Below are positions 18,112-27,859 of a stretch of DNA of 64,000 bases, piece after piece. The DNA comes from Bacillus sp. T3. Lineage in GTDB: Bacteria > Bacillota > Bacilli > Bacillales > Cytobacillaceae. Numbering within the stretch: position 1 is the stretch's first letter; the number at the start of each line of letters is the position of its first letter. The stretch spans positions 682,001 through 746,000 of the forward strand of contig NZ_CP137761.1 of NCBI RefSeq assembly GCF_033449965.1, written 5' to 3'. The notes below the pieces were generated by a model. That model did not search any database. It saw only the letters and a program-made list of their open reading frames with translations, and was not told the origin of the DNA. Both the position numbers and the translations under genes were made by a program.

Positions 18112-19113
18112 CTATTCAAGTACCTCATCACGATACAATGGAGGCCAATCCTTCACACCATTGTCTTCGATAATCCCTATTGTAACATCTGCAATATCCT
18201 GATCAGTCAGCAGATGATCCCGAATCCGGAATTTGATGTCATCGGCTACAGCCAAGGATAGTCCCGGTCGTAACTCAACGTATCCTTCGACATGGTAATA
18301 ACGTCCTTCTTGAGTTATTCGAATCTTGTTTATGTCGGTTACATCGGCATCATTTAAAATCATCTTGACGACCTTTTCCTCGATATCCTTTGGTGCCGCT
18401 ACACCAATCAAGCCAACCATATTGTCAAAGCCAACTCGAAATCCAACGCCAAACATCAGTAAGCCAATTAGGATCGTCGTAAGCCCATCTAATGCATCGA
18501 AATTGGTAAGGGCCGTTATCACGACCGCGATCAACGCTAACAATGCGCCCGAAACGGCAACTAAATCTTCGTAAAACACCAATCTCGTTGCTGGAGCAGC
18601 ACGCCTTACATTTTTAAAGGCACCGAAAAAAATCCCTAAACCTTTTGCTTTGGCACTTGCTTCAACATTAATTTCTTTCATCGCTTTGAGTAAAATCGCC
18701 CCGTCGATCGCAAGGTTAATAAGCAGGACGGCAATATTAAGCCATAATCCTCCGTGAACATCAGCGGGATGATGGACTAAATGCCAGCCTTCCTTAACGG
18801 TCTCATAAGCCATAATCGTTACAACAATCACGGCAATCATGCAAAATAGATTAATCACTCGACCAAAACCTGTTGGGAAGCGCTGAGTAGGCTTTTTTTC
18901 TGATAAAATACTCCCGACAAATACAAACCCTTGATTAACCGCGTCAGCCAGAGAGTGCATTGCAGACGCAAACATTGCCCCACTTCCACTTAAGCCAGCG
19001 GCGATTCCTTTCGTTGCTGCGATTACTGCATTTCCTACCATCGCAATTGCTGAGGATTTATTCCCTTTCTTTACTAATGCAAAGAAATTGTTTCTTTCTG
19101 CAGTATGTTCCAC
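18112..19113 (-). CDS. Cation diffusion facilitator (CDF) family transporter
   Basis: 333 aa, GTG start behind TTGGAGG. Membrane part residues ~20-215, with 'HSLADAVNQ' near 68-76 carrying the conserved His/Asp metal site, then a C-terminal cytoplasmic domain. More like the long CDF branch (YdbO type) than CzcD. Exports a divalent metal in exchange for protons; which metal cannot be told. Confidence 0.85.
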   Translation of the reverse strand: MEHTAERNNFFALVKKGNKSSAIAMVGNAVIAATKGIAAGLSGSGAMFASAMHSLADAVNQGFVFVGSILSEKKPTQRFPTGFGRVINLFCMIAVIVVTIMAYETVKEGWHLVHHPADVHGGLWLNIAVLLINLAIDGAILLKAMKEINVEASAKAKGLGIFFGAFKNVRRAAPATRLVFYEDLVAVSGALLALIAVVITALTNFDALDGLTTILIGLLMFGVGFRVGFDNMVGLIGVAAPKDIEEKVVKMILNDADVTDINKIRITQEGRYYHVEGYVELRPGLSLAVADDIKFRIRDHLLTDQDIADVTIGIIEDNGVKDWPPLYRDEVLE

Positions 19114-19194
19114 CTATCATAATCCTCCAAAAGTGAGTTTGAAGTTAGTATGCCTTTTTAAGATGGAAATATGAGTTAGAACCTTTTCTAAACC

Positions 19195-19485
19195 TTAATC
19201 TATAACTTTCTCTTGTCCCTCTGTTGTACATTGATCAGGACTGTCTACCTTAATATGGGAAGGAGCTTGTACATTTGCATTGTTCATTTCCATGTTACAG
19301 GTTTTACCGGCATCGGAATCGCCCTCATTGCTCAAGCCCATCCATTCCTTGCATTGGTTTACCATTTGTTCCACATTGTTTTCAACCGATGTCCTTTGTT
19401 CAACATTAAGAGTGTTGGCAAGAACCGCACCACCCATGCCAAAAATTGCAGATACAATTATGATTGATAAAATGATCTTTTTCAT
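19195..19485 (-). CDS. Small secreted Cys/Met-containing protein, unknown
   Basis: 96 aa from the second ATG (GGGGTGA spaced 7 nt upstream). Signal peptide to about residue 23 (GAVLANT); mature part has three Cys (NQCKEW, KTCNME, DQCTTE) and is acidic. I do not recognise the family. It resembles the secreted 79-aa protein at 23015 only in size and layout. Confidence 0.65.
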   Translation of the reverse strand: MKKIILSIIIVSAIFGMGGAVLANTLNVEQRTSVENNVEQMVNQCKEWMGLSNEGDSDAGKTCNMEMNNANVQAPSHIKVDSPDQCTTEGQEKVID

Positions 19486-19753
19486 CGTCATTCACCCCAT
19501 TGAAACTCAAATAATAAATTCACATAGAATAATGTGTTATTTTATTATAGCTGAGGTTTAAGTTAGAAAGAGGTACAAGTTGTATCAGCTTTATGAAATA
19601 GGGCATGATCTGTTAAAAACAAACAAAATTACGTCATGTTATCCGGTTCTTGGTGGGTAACTTGTGGTACACTTGTGTGGTAATTTTCTCCCTTAAAAGG
19701 AATGAATTTGCTTTATTTTTACATAATATATTGATGCAATGGAGGCAATGGGC

Positions 19754-20743
19754 ATGGCAATTTTAGTTACAGGCGGCGCAGGTTACATAGGAAGTCACAC
19801 AGTCGTTGAGCTATTAAATCACGGAGAAGAAGTGATTGTGATTGATAATCTGCAAACAGGCCACGAGAAAGCGATAACGGGTGGGACGTTTTATAAAGGG
19901 GATTTGCATGATCGCGAATTTCTCGATCGTGTTTTTCATAACCACAACATCGAAGCGGTTATTCATTTTGCAGCGAGTTCATTAGTTGGTGAAAGTGTTC
20001 AAAAACCGCTTGCCTATTACGATAATAATCTAATTGCTTCACATACATTGGTTTCAGCAATGATCGATCATAATGTGAAGAAAATTGTATTCTCATCGAC
20101 TGCAGCTACATACGGGGAACCGAAGCAGATTCCGATTCAGGAACAGGATCCAACGCAACCGACCAATCCATATGGGGAAACGAAGCTGGCGATGGAGAAG
20201 ATGTTCCGTTGGTGCGATGGTGCAGACGGTCTGAAATCAATCTCGCTTCGATATTTTAATGCAGCCGGTGCACATCCAGATGGCATCATCGGTGAGGATC
20301 ATGATCCAGAGACGCATTTGATTCCAATCATTTTGCAGGTTGCATTAGGTCAAAGGGAGGCAATCGGCATTTATGGTGATGATTACCCTACTGAAGATGG
20401 AACCTGCATCCGCGATTACATCCATGTAATGGACCTTGCTAATGCTCACTGGCTTGCGCTTGAGTATTTACGCAAAAATGAGACGAGCGACGTATTCAAT
20501 CTCGGAAATGGCAAAGGCTTTTCAGTTAAGCAGGTTATTGAAACAGCGAGAAGTGTTACTGGCCATGAAATCCCTGAAATCATCAGCCCAAGACGAGCAG
20601 GTGATCCAGCTGTATTGATTGCGACATCTGAGAAAGCACAAACTGTTCTTGGTTGGAAACCAAAATACAACGAACTTGAAACGATTATTGAAACAGCGTG
20701 GAACTGGCATCAAGTAAATCCACAAGGGTATGGAGATAAATAA
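19754..20743 (+). CDS. galE: UDP-glucose 4-epimerase
   Basis: 329 aa from ATG 19754 (GGAGG 13 nt upstream; upstream ATGs at 19739 and 19748 are possible but worse). Rossmann motif TGGAGYIGS at residues 7-15, catalytic SST near 121 and YGETK near 146 (Tyr/Lys). Interconverts UDP-glucose and UDP-galactose for surface polysaccharide. Terminator follows. Confidence 0.95.
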   Translation: MAILVTGGAGYIGSHTVVELLNHGEEVIVIDNLQTGHEKAITGGTFYKGDLHDREFLDRVFHNHNIEAVIHFAASSLVGESVQKPLAYYDNNLIASHTLVSAMIDHNVKKIVFSSTAATYGEPKQIPIQEQDPTQPTNPYGETKLAMEKMFRWCDGADGLKSISLRYFNAAGAHPDGIIGEDHDPETHLIPIILQVALGQREAIGIYGDDYPTEDGTCIRDYIHVMDLANAHWLALEYLRKNETSDVFNLGNGKGFSVKQVIETARSVTGHEIPEIISPRRAGDPAVLIATSEKAQTVLGWKPKYNELETIIETAWNWHQVNPQGYGDK

Positions 20744-20755
20744 AGCCATGTATAT

Positions 20756-20790
20756 AAACCGATGGAATCATTTTTGGTTCCATCGGTTTT
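20756..20790 (+). terminator. Terminator after galE
   Basis: AAACCGATGGAA / TTCCATCGGTTT stem plus T run. Confidence 0.88.
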
Positions 20791-20910
20791 GGCGTATTTA
20801 GGTTAAAACCCCTATATTTTCTCACTTTCTACAGTTCGTTCATAATTTACATAAAAATAATACCTCCGTACACTTTATACTTAATAGGAATACAATCTAG
20901 GAGGAAAAGC

Positions 20911-21411
20911 ATGCGAAATAAATTTTGGCTCATACTCTCATTATTATTGGCCATTGTCCTATCCGGATGCGGAAATGATGGTCCGATCGTACTCCCAGAT
21001 GATCAGGGAAAAGATGTATCATTTGAAAAAATGGAAGAACCGGCATTAGTATTTTTCTTTACCGGGAACACCTGAGACTATTGTAAATCGCAGCTGGTCG
21101 AGCTGCAGAGCAAAAAAGAATTATTTAATGAATTCCCAGGAAAAGTTTATGCTGTTAGTGTGGCATCCGTTAAGGATCACAAGGATCTGAAGGAAGAGTT
21201 AGGACTTGATTATCCACTTGTTTCAGATGAGGATTTAGTGTTAATCCGAAAAGTAGAAATGGTCGATAAAAATGCACCAAAGTCCCTGCGTGGGTTTGCA
21301 GTACTGGATAAAGCAGGAAATGTACTCCATCATGAAGTAGTCGATCCATTTGGCGATAATGCAGAAGCAATTATTCAATTTGCAGCTGAGAAAATTTCTA
21401 GTCAAAAATAA
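20911..21411 (+). CDS. Redoxin-like lipoprotein with in-frame UGA (candidate selenoprotein, UxxC)
   Basis: Begins at ATG 20911 after CTAGGAGG. Signal peptide with lipobox LSGC (Cys 20), then a thioredoxin-fold (AhpC/TSA-like) domain: ALVFFFTGNT-UGA-DYCKSQLVELQ. The UGA (21073-21075, codon 55) stands where relatives have the first Cys of CxxC; the partner Cys 58 is present and the frame continues, well conserved in style, to TAA at 21411 (166 aa). A perfect 6-bp hairpin starts 14 nt after the UGA (see the SECIS entry). Reading UGA as selenocysteine would give an extracytoplasmic thiol/selenol oxidoreductase. The alternative is a pseudogene or base error. No selenocysteine machinery is in the window. 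Confidence 0.75.
21076..21108 (+). promoter_or_regulatory. SECIS-like hairpin after the redoxin UGA
   Basis: GCAGCT (21090-21095), loop GGTCG, AGCTGC (21101-21106). The loop starts 20 nt after the UGA and begins with GG, fitting the bacterial SECIS rule (G in the first two loop bases, loop about 16-37 nt from the UGA). The E. coli fdhF loop also carries GGUC. Confidence 0.7.
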
Positions 21412-21416
21412 TACAT

Positions 21417-21459
21417 AAGCTGGATTTCCGTCAATAGTTCAACGGAAACCAGCTTTTTT
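21417..21459 (+). terminator. Terminator after the redoxin gene
   Basis: AAGCTGGATTTCCGT / ACGGAAACCAGCTT stem plus T run, six nt after the TAA. It supports transcription through the UGA to the end of the long frame. Confidence 0.85.
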
Positions 21460-21599
21460 ATTTGCTGGTTGATTCTTTTATAAAATAAAGAAAGGTTTTG
21501 GTTAAGAAATTAGTTTTGTTGGGGAAAATCCAGCCATTTTTCTCGAAAAAATAGCTTTTTTTACGAAAATGGTAAAGTTATTAGAAAAAGTGCTGGATT

Positions 21600-21790
21600 T
21601 TAGGACGTTTTATGCACGCAAATTTGCTGATATGCACGTTTAATTGTGGATATGATTCAAGTTTAAAATTTTATGATACAACTTTTCAGATTTATGCACG
21701 ACTTTGAAAATTTATGGTTCAACTTTTGAAATTTATGCACGTTTAGTTGTGGATATGCTCACCCAAATCGGTTTATGCACGTTTACTTCA
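21600..21790. repeat. Dispersed TTTATGCACG repeats
   Basis: TATGCACG occurs at about 21610, 21632, 21694, 21736 and 21774, alternating with GTGGATATG and TTATGRTWCAACTTT units. Noncoding. The rest of 21460-21890 holds nothing else I can name. Confidence 0.65.
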
Positions 21791-21910
21791 GTTGTCAATA
21801 TTAGAACACAAAACTGCCAAAAACTCGCACATCCAACCCCAAACTTCAATGAGTTTTTCCCTCAGCCTAAATTCTAATTAAAAATAATTCTCATTTTCAC
21901 AAAAAGTTAA

Positions 21911-21940
21911 TTGACAATCAAATGCCTGTTTGAATAACAT
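21911..21940 (+). promoter_or_regulatory. SigA-type promoter of czcD
   Basis: TTGACA (21911-21916), 18 nt, TAACAT (21935-21940), ~65 nt before the start. Confidence 0.5.
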
Positions 21941-22004
21941 AGCCTTAAAGGATAATTTTATTGAAATCATCATTCATATTTTTTGAAACGAGGAGGAATG
22001 GACT

Positions 22005-22931
22005 ATGGGGCATCATCACCACGGTCACTCCCATGAACATGGTCATCACCATCATCATTCTGGGAATAAGCAAGCGTTATTATGGTCGTTTATCCTAATT
22101 GCTACGTTCATGGTCGTAGAAGTCATTGGAGGAATTGTTACAAACAGCTTGGCGCTATTGTCTGATGCGGGGCATATGTTAAGCGATGCTGCGGCATTAG
22201 GGTTAAGCTTTTATGCCATCATATTAGGGACAAAGAAAGCGACAATTAGCAAAACCTTCGGGTACAAACGGTTCGAAATTATTGCTGCCGCTCTAAATGG
22301 ACTGACATTAATCCTTATTGCTGGTTATATTTTTATTGAGGCCTATCAGCGATTCCAAAACCCGCCTGACGTATCAAGTATGGGAATGCTCTCTGTTTCT
22401 GTGCTTGGACTAATTGTTAATATCGCGGCTGCCTTCATTCTAATGCGGGGCGACAAAGATGAAAATCTAAATGTTCGCAGTGCTTTTCTTCATGTAATTG
22501 GCGATATGCTCGGTTCCGTTGGCGCCATTATCGCCGCATTATTGATTTATTTTTTCAATTGGGGAATAGCTGATCCAATAGCAAGCGTAATCGTGGCATT
22601 TTTGATCATCGTCAGCGGTTTCCGGGTTACGAAAGACTCTTTCCATATTTTAATGGAAGGTGCACCGACTAATATTGAATCAGAAAAAGTAAAAAGTTCG
22701 CTTATGACGATACCTTGTGTAAACGATGTTCATGATTTGCACGTTTGGTCGATTACCTCTGGTATGCCGATGCTAACCTGCCATATATCGATATCGGATG
22801 ATGTGAGTCATGATTCAGTCCTAAGCAAGGCGCAATCGCTGCTTCATGATGAGTTTGGGATTGACCATAGTACTATCCAAGTCGAACAAGAAGCAATCGG
22901 TTGCGCAAGTCCGCACGGTACGTGTAACTAA
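22005..22931 (+). CDS. czcD: CzcD-type Zn/Cd/Co efflux protein (CDF)
   Basis: 308 aa. Begins with a His-rich metal-binding tail (GHHHHGHSHEHGHHHHH). Six helices; 'SLALLSDAGHMLSDAAAL' near residue 48-65 and 'HVIGDMLGS' near 163 hold the transport-site His/Asp residues. C-terminal cytoplasmic domain ends with GCASPHGTC. Exports zinc-group metals. RBS GAGGAATGG. Confidence 0.93.
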   Translation: MGHHHHGHSHEHGHHHHHSGNKQALLWSFILIATFMVVEVIGGIVTNSLALLSDAGHMLSDAAALGLSFYAIILGTKKATISKTFGYKRFEIIAAALNGLTLILIAGYIFIEAYQRFQNPPDVSSMGMLSVSVLGLIVNIAAAFILMRGDKDENLNVRSAFLHVIGDMLGSVGAIIAALLIYFFNWGIADPIASVIVAFLIIVSGFRVTKDSFHILMEGAPTNIESEKVKSSLMTIPCVNDVHDLHVWSITSGMPMLTCHISISDDVSHDSVLSKAQSLLHDEFGIDHSTIQVEQEAIGCASPHGTCN

Positions 22932-22956
22932 ACGAACCAAACTAATAAATCAAAAT

Positions 22957-22992
22957 AAAAAACATGCTTGGCGGGGAACCAGGCATGTTTTT
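22957..22992 (+). terminator. Terminator after czcD
   Basis: AAAACATGCTTGG / CCAGGCATGTTTT stem; also in position for the convergent gene at 23015. Confidence 0.82.
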
Positions 22993-23014
22993 CATTTTGT
23001 TCGAGAACTATAAT

Positions 23015-23254
23015 CTATAGCTTATTCACTACATTCTGTTGTTGAGGTTCTTGACTGTCAGTATCATTCCCATGGCATGAGTCGTACAGTTCTTTTAATT
23101 CCTTAGTAGATAAATCTGGATGCATTTGCTCCATATGTGGTTTCATTTGACCGAAGTTGTTAATTTCTTTTTCCTCATTCCCCGCTGCAAATGCGCCTGT
23201 TCCTACACCAATCAGAAAAGCAGCAAATAATATTCCAATTATAATTTTCTTCAT
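23015..23254 (-). CDS. Small secreted protein, unknown, under the shared metal-island promoter
   Basis: 79 aa, start after GGGAGGG. Signal peptide to about residue 23 (GAFAAG), mature part with 'MKPHMEQMHP' and 'LYDSCHG': Met, His and one Cys that could bind a soft metal. Unknown family. Its promoter (23306-23338) belongs to the direct-repeat set that also precedes copA, so it is likely part of the copper response. Confidence 0.72.
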   Translation of the reverse strand: MKKIIIGILFAAFLIGVGTGAFAAGNEEKEINNFGQMKPHMEQMHPDLSTKELKELYDSCHGNDTDSQEPQQQNVVNKL

Positions 23255-23305
23255 TTTTTATCCCTCCCTTTCATCTTGGTTTAACAATAACAATCAAACA
23301 TGCAG

Positions 23306-23338
23306 AAATTATGGAGTTCCTATGTAGATGATATGAAG
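23306..23338 (-). promoter_or_regulatory. Direct-repeat (OmpR-type) promoter A
   Basis: Minus strand: CTTCATATCATCTACAT, then 10 nt, then TAATTT as -10. No -35 box; the repeat takes its place. Confidence 0.6.
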
Positions 23339-23463
23339 TTACAAAAGTTTTTAAAAAGCGCTATCCCTGTTCAATATTTGTTAACTTTTGAAGCATAATA
23401 ACAGGACAAAAGCTTGATATTCCATAATGCAACATAGAAAAACTACATAAGGGAGGTATTTAC

Positions 23464-24924
23464 TTGGATAATATTAGTAAATACATAAAACTAACAGTTC
23501 TAGCAATGATTTCCTTTCTGTTTATCCTTACGGGGTGCGGTGGGAATGAAGAGTCAGCAGAACATGATACAAGTAAAACGGAGGAGCATGCTGACGAAGC
23601 AACTGATCAGGATCTTGAAACAAAACTTGCAGGTGGAAAGCTGGGGAGTGATAGTCTAGCTTTTGTCGGTGGAGGTTCAAGTAACAAAATTTGGGTGATT
23701 GATGCAAAATATCATAAGATGTTAACCGCAATCGATGTTGGAGGCCCGAAACTGGAGCGTACTCAGCAAAATTATCCAAACCTTCATGACACTCATGCTG
23801 TTACCTTCACAAAAGATTTCAAGCTTATGTTCACAGTAGATTGGTTCAATTATGATGAACCATCTTATGCCATTGCAATGGATCCTAAAACATACAAGGA
23901 ATTGTGGCGTGTTCCAGTCGGCAAAGGCGGACACCATTCTGCGCTTTCCCCAGATGATAAGTATCTTTATGTAGCCAATCAGTATGGCGACACAATTTCA
24001 GTGATCGATGTCCAAGCAAAGCAAAAAATAAAAGACATTCCAACTGGGAAAGGAACCGATTATATTTCTCCTTCTATGTACTGGGATGGTAAAGTAATCG
24101 ATTCACCGTACCTGTTTGCTAGTATTGATCAAGAAGATAAAGTAGCGGTACTTGATTGGAAGAAGAATGAAATTATTAAAAATATCCCTGTTGGCGGTAG
24201 CCTACATGGCGTAAACCTAACTCCGGATGCTAAGCAGGTTTGGGTTGCAGTTGGCGGTGCTAAGAAGGTCGTTGTTATTGACGCTAAAACGTTAGAAATC
24301 ACCAAGGAAATTAAATTTGAAGGCGGGCCAATTCATATCTCATTCACACCTGATGGAAAGTCTGCCTTAGTAACGACCGGCGGCAATCAAATTTATAGAA
24401 TAGACACGAAGACTTATAAAATAAAATGGAATTCAACTGGAACAACGATTCCTGCTCACACTGGTGTAAGTCCTGATGGAAAAGAATTATGGACGTTAAA
24501 CCACGGAATGGACAAGCGTTATGGTTATCAACTCGGTGGTGAGGTGGTAAGCGGCGTCCAGGTATGGGATATTGAAAATGGAGAGTTAATTACTGAAATA
24601 CCAGCCGAGGGAATTCCGCATGAAATTCAATTCGTACCATTTTCGGCCTTAGGTGGTTCAGATTTAACAAGTGAAGAAATTCATTCTGGCGGATCGCATT
24701 CAGTTGCAGAAGCCGGCGAAAAGCTTTATCAGAAGAGCTGTTTAAGTTGTCATGGAGAGAATCTTGAAGGCAAGGCAGGCCCAAGTCTTAAGGTGATTGG
24801 TGGCAAGTTATCTGAGAAAGAAATCCTGTCTATTATTAAAAATGGTAAAGGGATGATGCCGAGTGGCTTAGTTTCCGATGCCGAAGCAAAAATTCTTGCG
24901 AGCTGGTTAGCTGAGAAGAAATAG
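23464..24924 (+). CDS. Lipoprotein: beta-propeller (YVTN/cytochrome d1-like) fused to cytochrome c
   Basis: 486 aa, TTG start after AAGGGAGG. Lipobox LTGC near residue 22-25, acidic/His linker (~28-50), then seven-bladed-propeller style repeats ('DDKYLYVANQYGDTISVID', 'DAKQVWVAVGG', 'DGKSALVTTGG') to about residue 400, then a mono-heme domain with CLSCH and distal Met in 'GKGMMPSG' (~410-486) closely resembling CccB. The order propeller-then-heme is the reverse of cytochrome cd1. A surface electron carrier or oxidase for a small molecule is plausible. Followed by a terminator; upstream of copA. Confidence 0.83.
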   Translation: MDNISKYIKLTVLAMISFLFILTGCGGNEESAEHDTSKTEEHADEATDQDLETKLAGGKLGSDSLAFVGGGSSNKIWVIDAKYHKMLTAIDVGGPKLERTQQNYPNLHDTHAVTFTKDFKLMFTVDWFNYDEPSYAIAMDPKTYKELWRVPVGKGGHHSALSPDDKYLYVANQYGDTISVIDVQAKQKIKDIPTGKGTDYISPSMYWDGKVIDSPYLFASIDQEDKVAVLDWKKNEIIKNIPVGGSLHGVNLTPDAKQVWVAVGGAKKVVVIDAKTLEITKEIKFEGGPIHISFTPDGKSALVTTGGNQIYRIDTKTYKIKWNSTGTTIPAHTGVSPDGKELWTLNHGMDKRYGYQLGGEVVSGVQVWDIENGELITEIPAEGIPHEIQFVPFSALGGSDLTSEEIHSGGSHSVAEAGEKLYQKSCLSCHGENLEGKAGPSLKVIGGKLSEKEILSIIKNGKGMMPSGLVSDAEAKILASWLAEKK

Positions 24925-24933
24925 TATGTTAGT

Positions 24934-24970
24934 GACAGTCCACTACTTTCGGACTGTCTCTTTCTTTTTA
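24934..24970 (+). terminator. Terminator after the propeller cytochrome
   Basis: GACAGTCC / GGACTGTC stem followed by TCTTTCTTTTT. Confidence 0.8.
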
Positions 24971-25119
24971 GGTCCTTAGAGCACAATTGGCTCGAGGTCA
25001 CAAGTCATTGTCATTTCGGCAGGCGCTTCTTGTCGCTGATAAGCTGTGCGCCTTGAACTTTTATTTTTACCAACATGTAAATATGACAATTGTCGTAACA
25101 CTTCTTTAGAACCATTCAT

Positions 25120-25152
25120 CTTCATATGAATTACATAAAAAATTAGTACAGT
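25120..25152 (+). promoter_or_regulatory. Direct-repeat (OmpR-type) promoter B, copA (25212)
   Basis: CTTCATATGAATTACAT, 10 nt, TACAGT. Same spacing as the other members. Confidence 0.6.
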
Positions 25153-25211
25153 ATGCTAGTAGATATTTTAAGATAATCATTCACAGATATTAGCATAGAG
25201 GAGTTGGATCC

Positions 25212-27663
25212 ATGGCTACCAAAGTTTTGAAAATTCAAGGGATGACTTGTGCAGCCTGTGCCAAGGCAGTCGAAAGAGTAACGAAAAAATTGCCAGGCAT
25301 TAAAGAAGCAAATGTAAACTTTGCTACTGAAAAATTAAATGTAGATTTTGATGAAGGGATGGTAACGGTTACTGACATTCAAAATGCTGTAAGTAAAGCA
25401 GGCTATAGTGCTTTACTTGATTCAGCAAGCAAAGTGATGAAAATAGAAGGAATGACCTGTGCTGCCTGCGCCAAAGCAAGCGAGCGGGCCGTAAAAAAAC
25501 TGGACGGTATTATGGAGGCAAGTGTAAACTATGCCACTGAAAAATTGAATGTCACGTTTGATACATCGAAGGTATCAGTTGCAGATATTAAGAAGGCAGT
25601 TTCTAAAGCAGGTTATAAAGCTATAGAAGAAGAGGTAAGTGTAGACGAAGATAAGGAGAGAAAGGAAGCCGAAATCAAATCGCTTTGGAAGCGGTTTGTT
25701 GTTTCCTTAATTTTTACCGTACCATTGCTTGGCGTATCAATGGGACACATGTTAGGGTACATGCTTCCGAAACCGATTGATCCAATGGCGAATACTGAAA
25801 ACTTTGCTGTCTTACAGTTAGTGCTATCATCTATCGTATTATTATTTGGGATTAAGTTTTTTGAGGCTGGCTTTACGGCTATTTGGCGTAGAAGTCCGAA
25901 CATGGACTCGTTAATCGCATTAGGAACATCAGCGGCATATATATATGGACTTTTTGCCATTTATCAAATTTTTACAGGAAATAAAGATTATGCTTATGAA
26001 TTATACTTTGAATCAGCCGCTGTTATCTTAACCTTAATTACTTTAGGAAAGTACCTTGAATCCGTTACAAAAGGAAAAACGTCTGAAGCAATTAAGAAGC
26101 TGATGGGATTAGCTCCGAAAACAGCGACGGTTATCAGGAATGGAAAAGAAGCCATTATTCCTTTCGATGAGGTTGAGGTTGGAGATATTATTGTTGTGAA
26201 GCCAGGTGAGAAGCTTCCGGTTGACGGTGAAGTCGTTGAGGGCAACACAGCGATTGACGAATCGATGCTAACTGGTGAAAGTATTCCAGTCGAAAAAGCA
26301 CCTGGAAGCAAGGTTATTGGAGCAAGTATTAACAAAAGTGGTTATATAAAATATAAGGCGACAAGAGTTGGGAAAGATACAGCACTTTCTCAAATTATTA
26401 AACTAGTTGAAGATGCCCAAGGCTCTAAGGCACCAATAGCCAAAATGGCTGATATTATTTCCGGTATCTTTGTGCCAATTGTTATGGCATTAGCTCTAGG
26501 TGGTGGACTTGCCTGGTATTTCTTAGGCGGGAGTTCCGGTATTTTTGCACTAACGATCTTTATTTCTGTACTAGTTATCGCTTGTCCTTGTGCACTTGGT
26601 CTTGCTACACCTACAGCCATCATGGTCGGTACAGGAAAAGGGGCTGAGCACGGGGTTCTAATTAAAAGCGGTGTTGCCCTTGAGACAGCGCATAAAATTA
26701 AAACGATTGTTTTTGATAAAACCTGGTACAATTACGGAAGGTAAACCAAAGGTAACCGATATTGTTACAGTAAATGGGATGAATAAGGAGCATCTTCTTC
26801 AAATCGCGGCAACAGCTGAAAAGGGTTCAGAGCATCCACTAGGTGAAGCGATTGTCAGAGATGCTGAAGAAAAGAAATTAGAGTTCAAAAAGATCGATCA
26901 GTTTAAGGCGATCCCTGGTCACGGGATTGAGGTTGTGATTGAGGGAGATACCATTTTGCTTGGAAATAGAAAGCTAATGGTGGAAAGCAATGTGGATATA
27001 AGCCAATTAGAGGACACCTCTGGAAAACTGGCTGGTGAAGGCAAGACACCTATGTATATTGCGATCAACCATTCTATTAGTGGTATTATCGCAGTGGCTG
27101 ATACAGTAAAAGCAAGCAGTAAAAATGCCATCGAGGCGCTTCATAAAATGGGTATCGAAGTAGCAATGATTACTGGAGATAATCGAAAAACGGCCGAGGC
27201 TATTGCAAAGCAGGTTGGCATAGATGTAGTACTTGCAGAAGTGTTACCACAGGATAAGGCGAATGAAGTAAAGAAATTGCAAGCTCAAGGCAAAAAAGTG
27301 GCCATGGTTGGTGATGGAATAAATGATGCTCCAGCCCTAGCACAAGCTGATATTGGGATAGCGATTGGGTCAGGTACAGATGTTGCGATGGAGTCTGCTG
27401 ATGTCGTTTTAATGAGAAGTGATTTAATGGATGTGCCGACAGCTATTCAACTTAGTAAGAAAACCATTAATAATATTAAGCAGAATTTATTTTGGGCATT
27501 TGGCTACAATACATTAGGTATTCCAGTCGCTATGGGGATTCTTTATATCTTCGGAGGTCCGTTATTAAATCCAATTATTGCTGCAGCAGCGATGAGTTTA
27601 AGCTCGGTCTCTGTACTATTAAATGCAATAAGATTAAAAGGATTTAAGCCAGTGACTAAATAA
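25212..27663 (+). CDS. copA: Copper-exporting P1B-type ATPase CopA, first copy (one frameshift)
   Basis: Two N-terminal HMA domains with GMTCAAC (residues ~10-16 and ~82-88), eight membrane helices, TGES actuator, CPC in 'IACPCALGLATPT', and the HP/GDGIND nucleotide-binding region. A T inserted in CCGG at 26724 (AAAACC-T-GGTACA) breaks the phosphorylation motif DKTGT; without it the protein is 816 aa. Exports Cu+ from the cytosol. Driven by direct-repeat promoter B rather than a CsoR site, unlike the second copA at 55373. The inserted base fits the CCGG error pattern, so I expect the gene to be intact in life. Confidence 0.92.
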
Positions 27664-27673
27664 ATTGTTAAGA

Positions 27674-27722
27674 AAGCTGATTCAATCGTTGCTAAAGTAA
27701 CTTTTCGAATCAGCTTTTTTTC
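27674..27722 (+). terminator. Terminator after copA (first copy)
   Basis: AAGCTGATTC / GAATCAGCTT stem, T run. Confidence 0.88.
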
Positions 27723-27738
27723 TTTACAGTTGATCTTA

Positions 27739-27777
27739 CTGTTCAAATTTCTACAGTGCACTGTTTGAATTTACACA
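27739..27777 (+). promoter_or_regulatory. Paired upstream activator sites 1
   Basis: CTGTTCAAATTTCTACAG (27739-27756) and CTGTTTGAATTTACACA (27761-27777), both CTGT-N(10-11)-ACA. They lie ~85-120 nt before the sigma54 promoter at 27860. Confidence 0.65.
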
Positions 27778-27859
27778 ATTCTTTAGGATGTGTCCTAGTG
27801 TTAGAAAACATAGAGCTTATTATAACCGTAAAATCAATAACAATGTTATATCGATAATT

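Noticed and set aside
19540..19575. Tenth direct-repeat promoter upstream of 19195-19485 (minus)
   Set aside because: TATAAT is present, but the half-sites match at only about half of positions and lack CAT/ACAT.
21840..21900. Fur/PerR-type box before czcD (AAAATAATTCTCATTTTC)
   Set aside because: Too few matches to the inverted repeat, and it lies upstream of the likely promoter.
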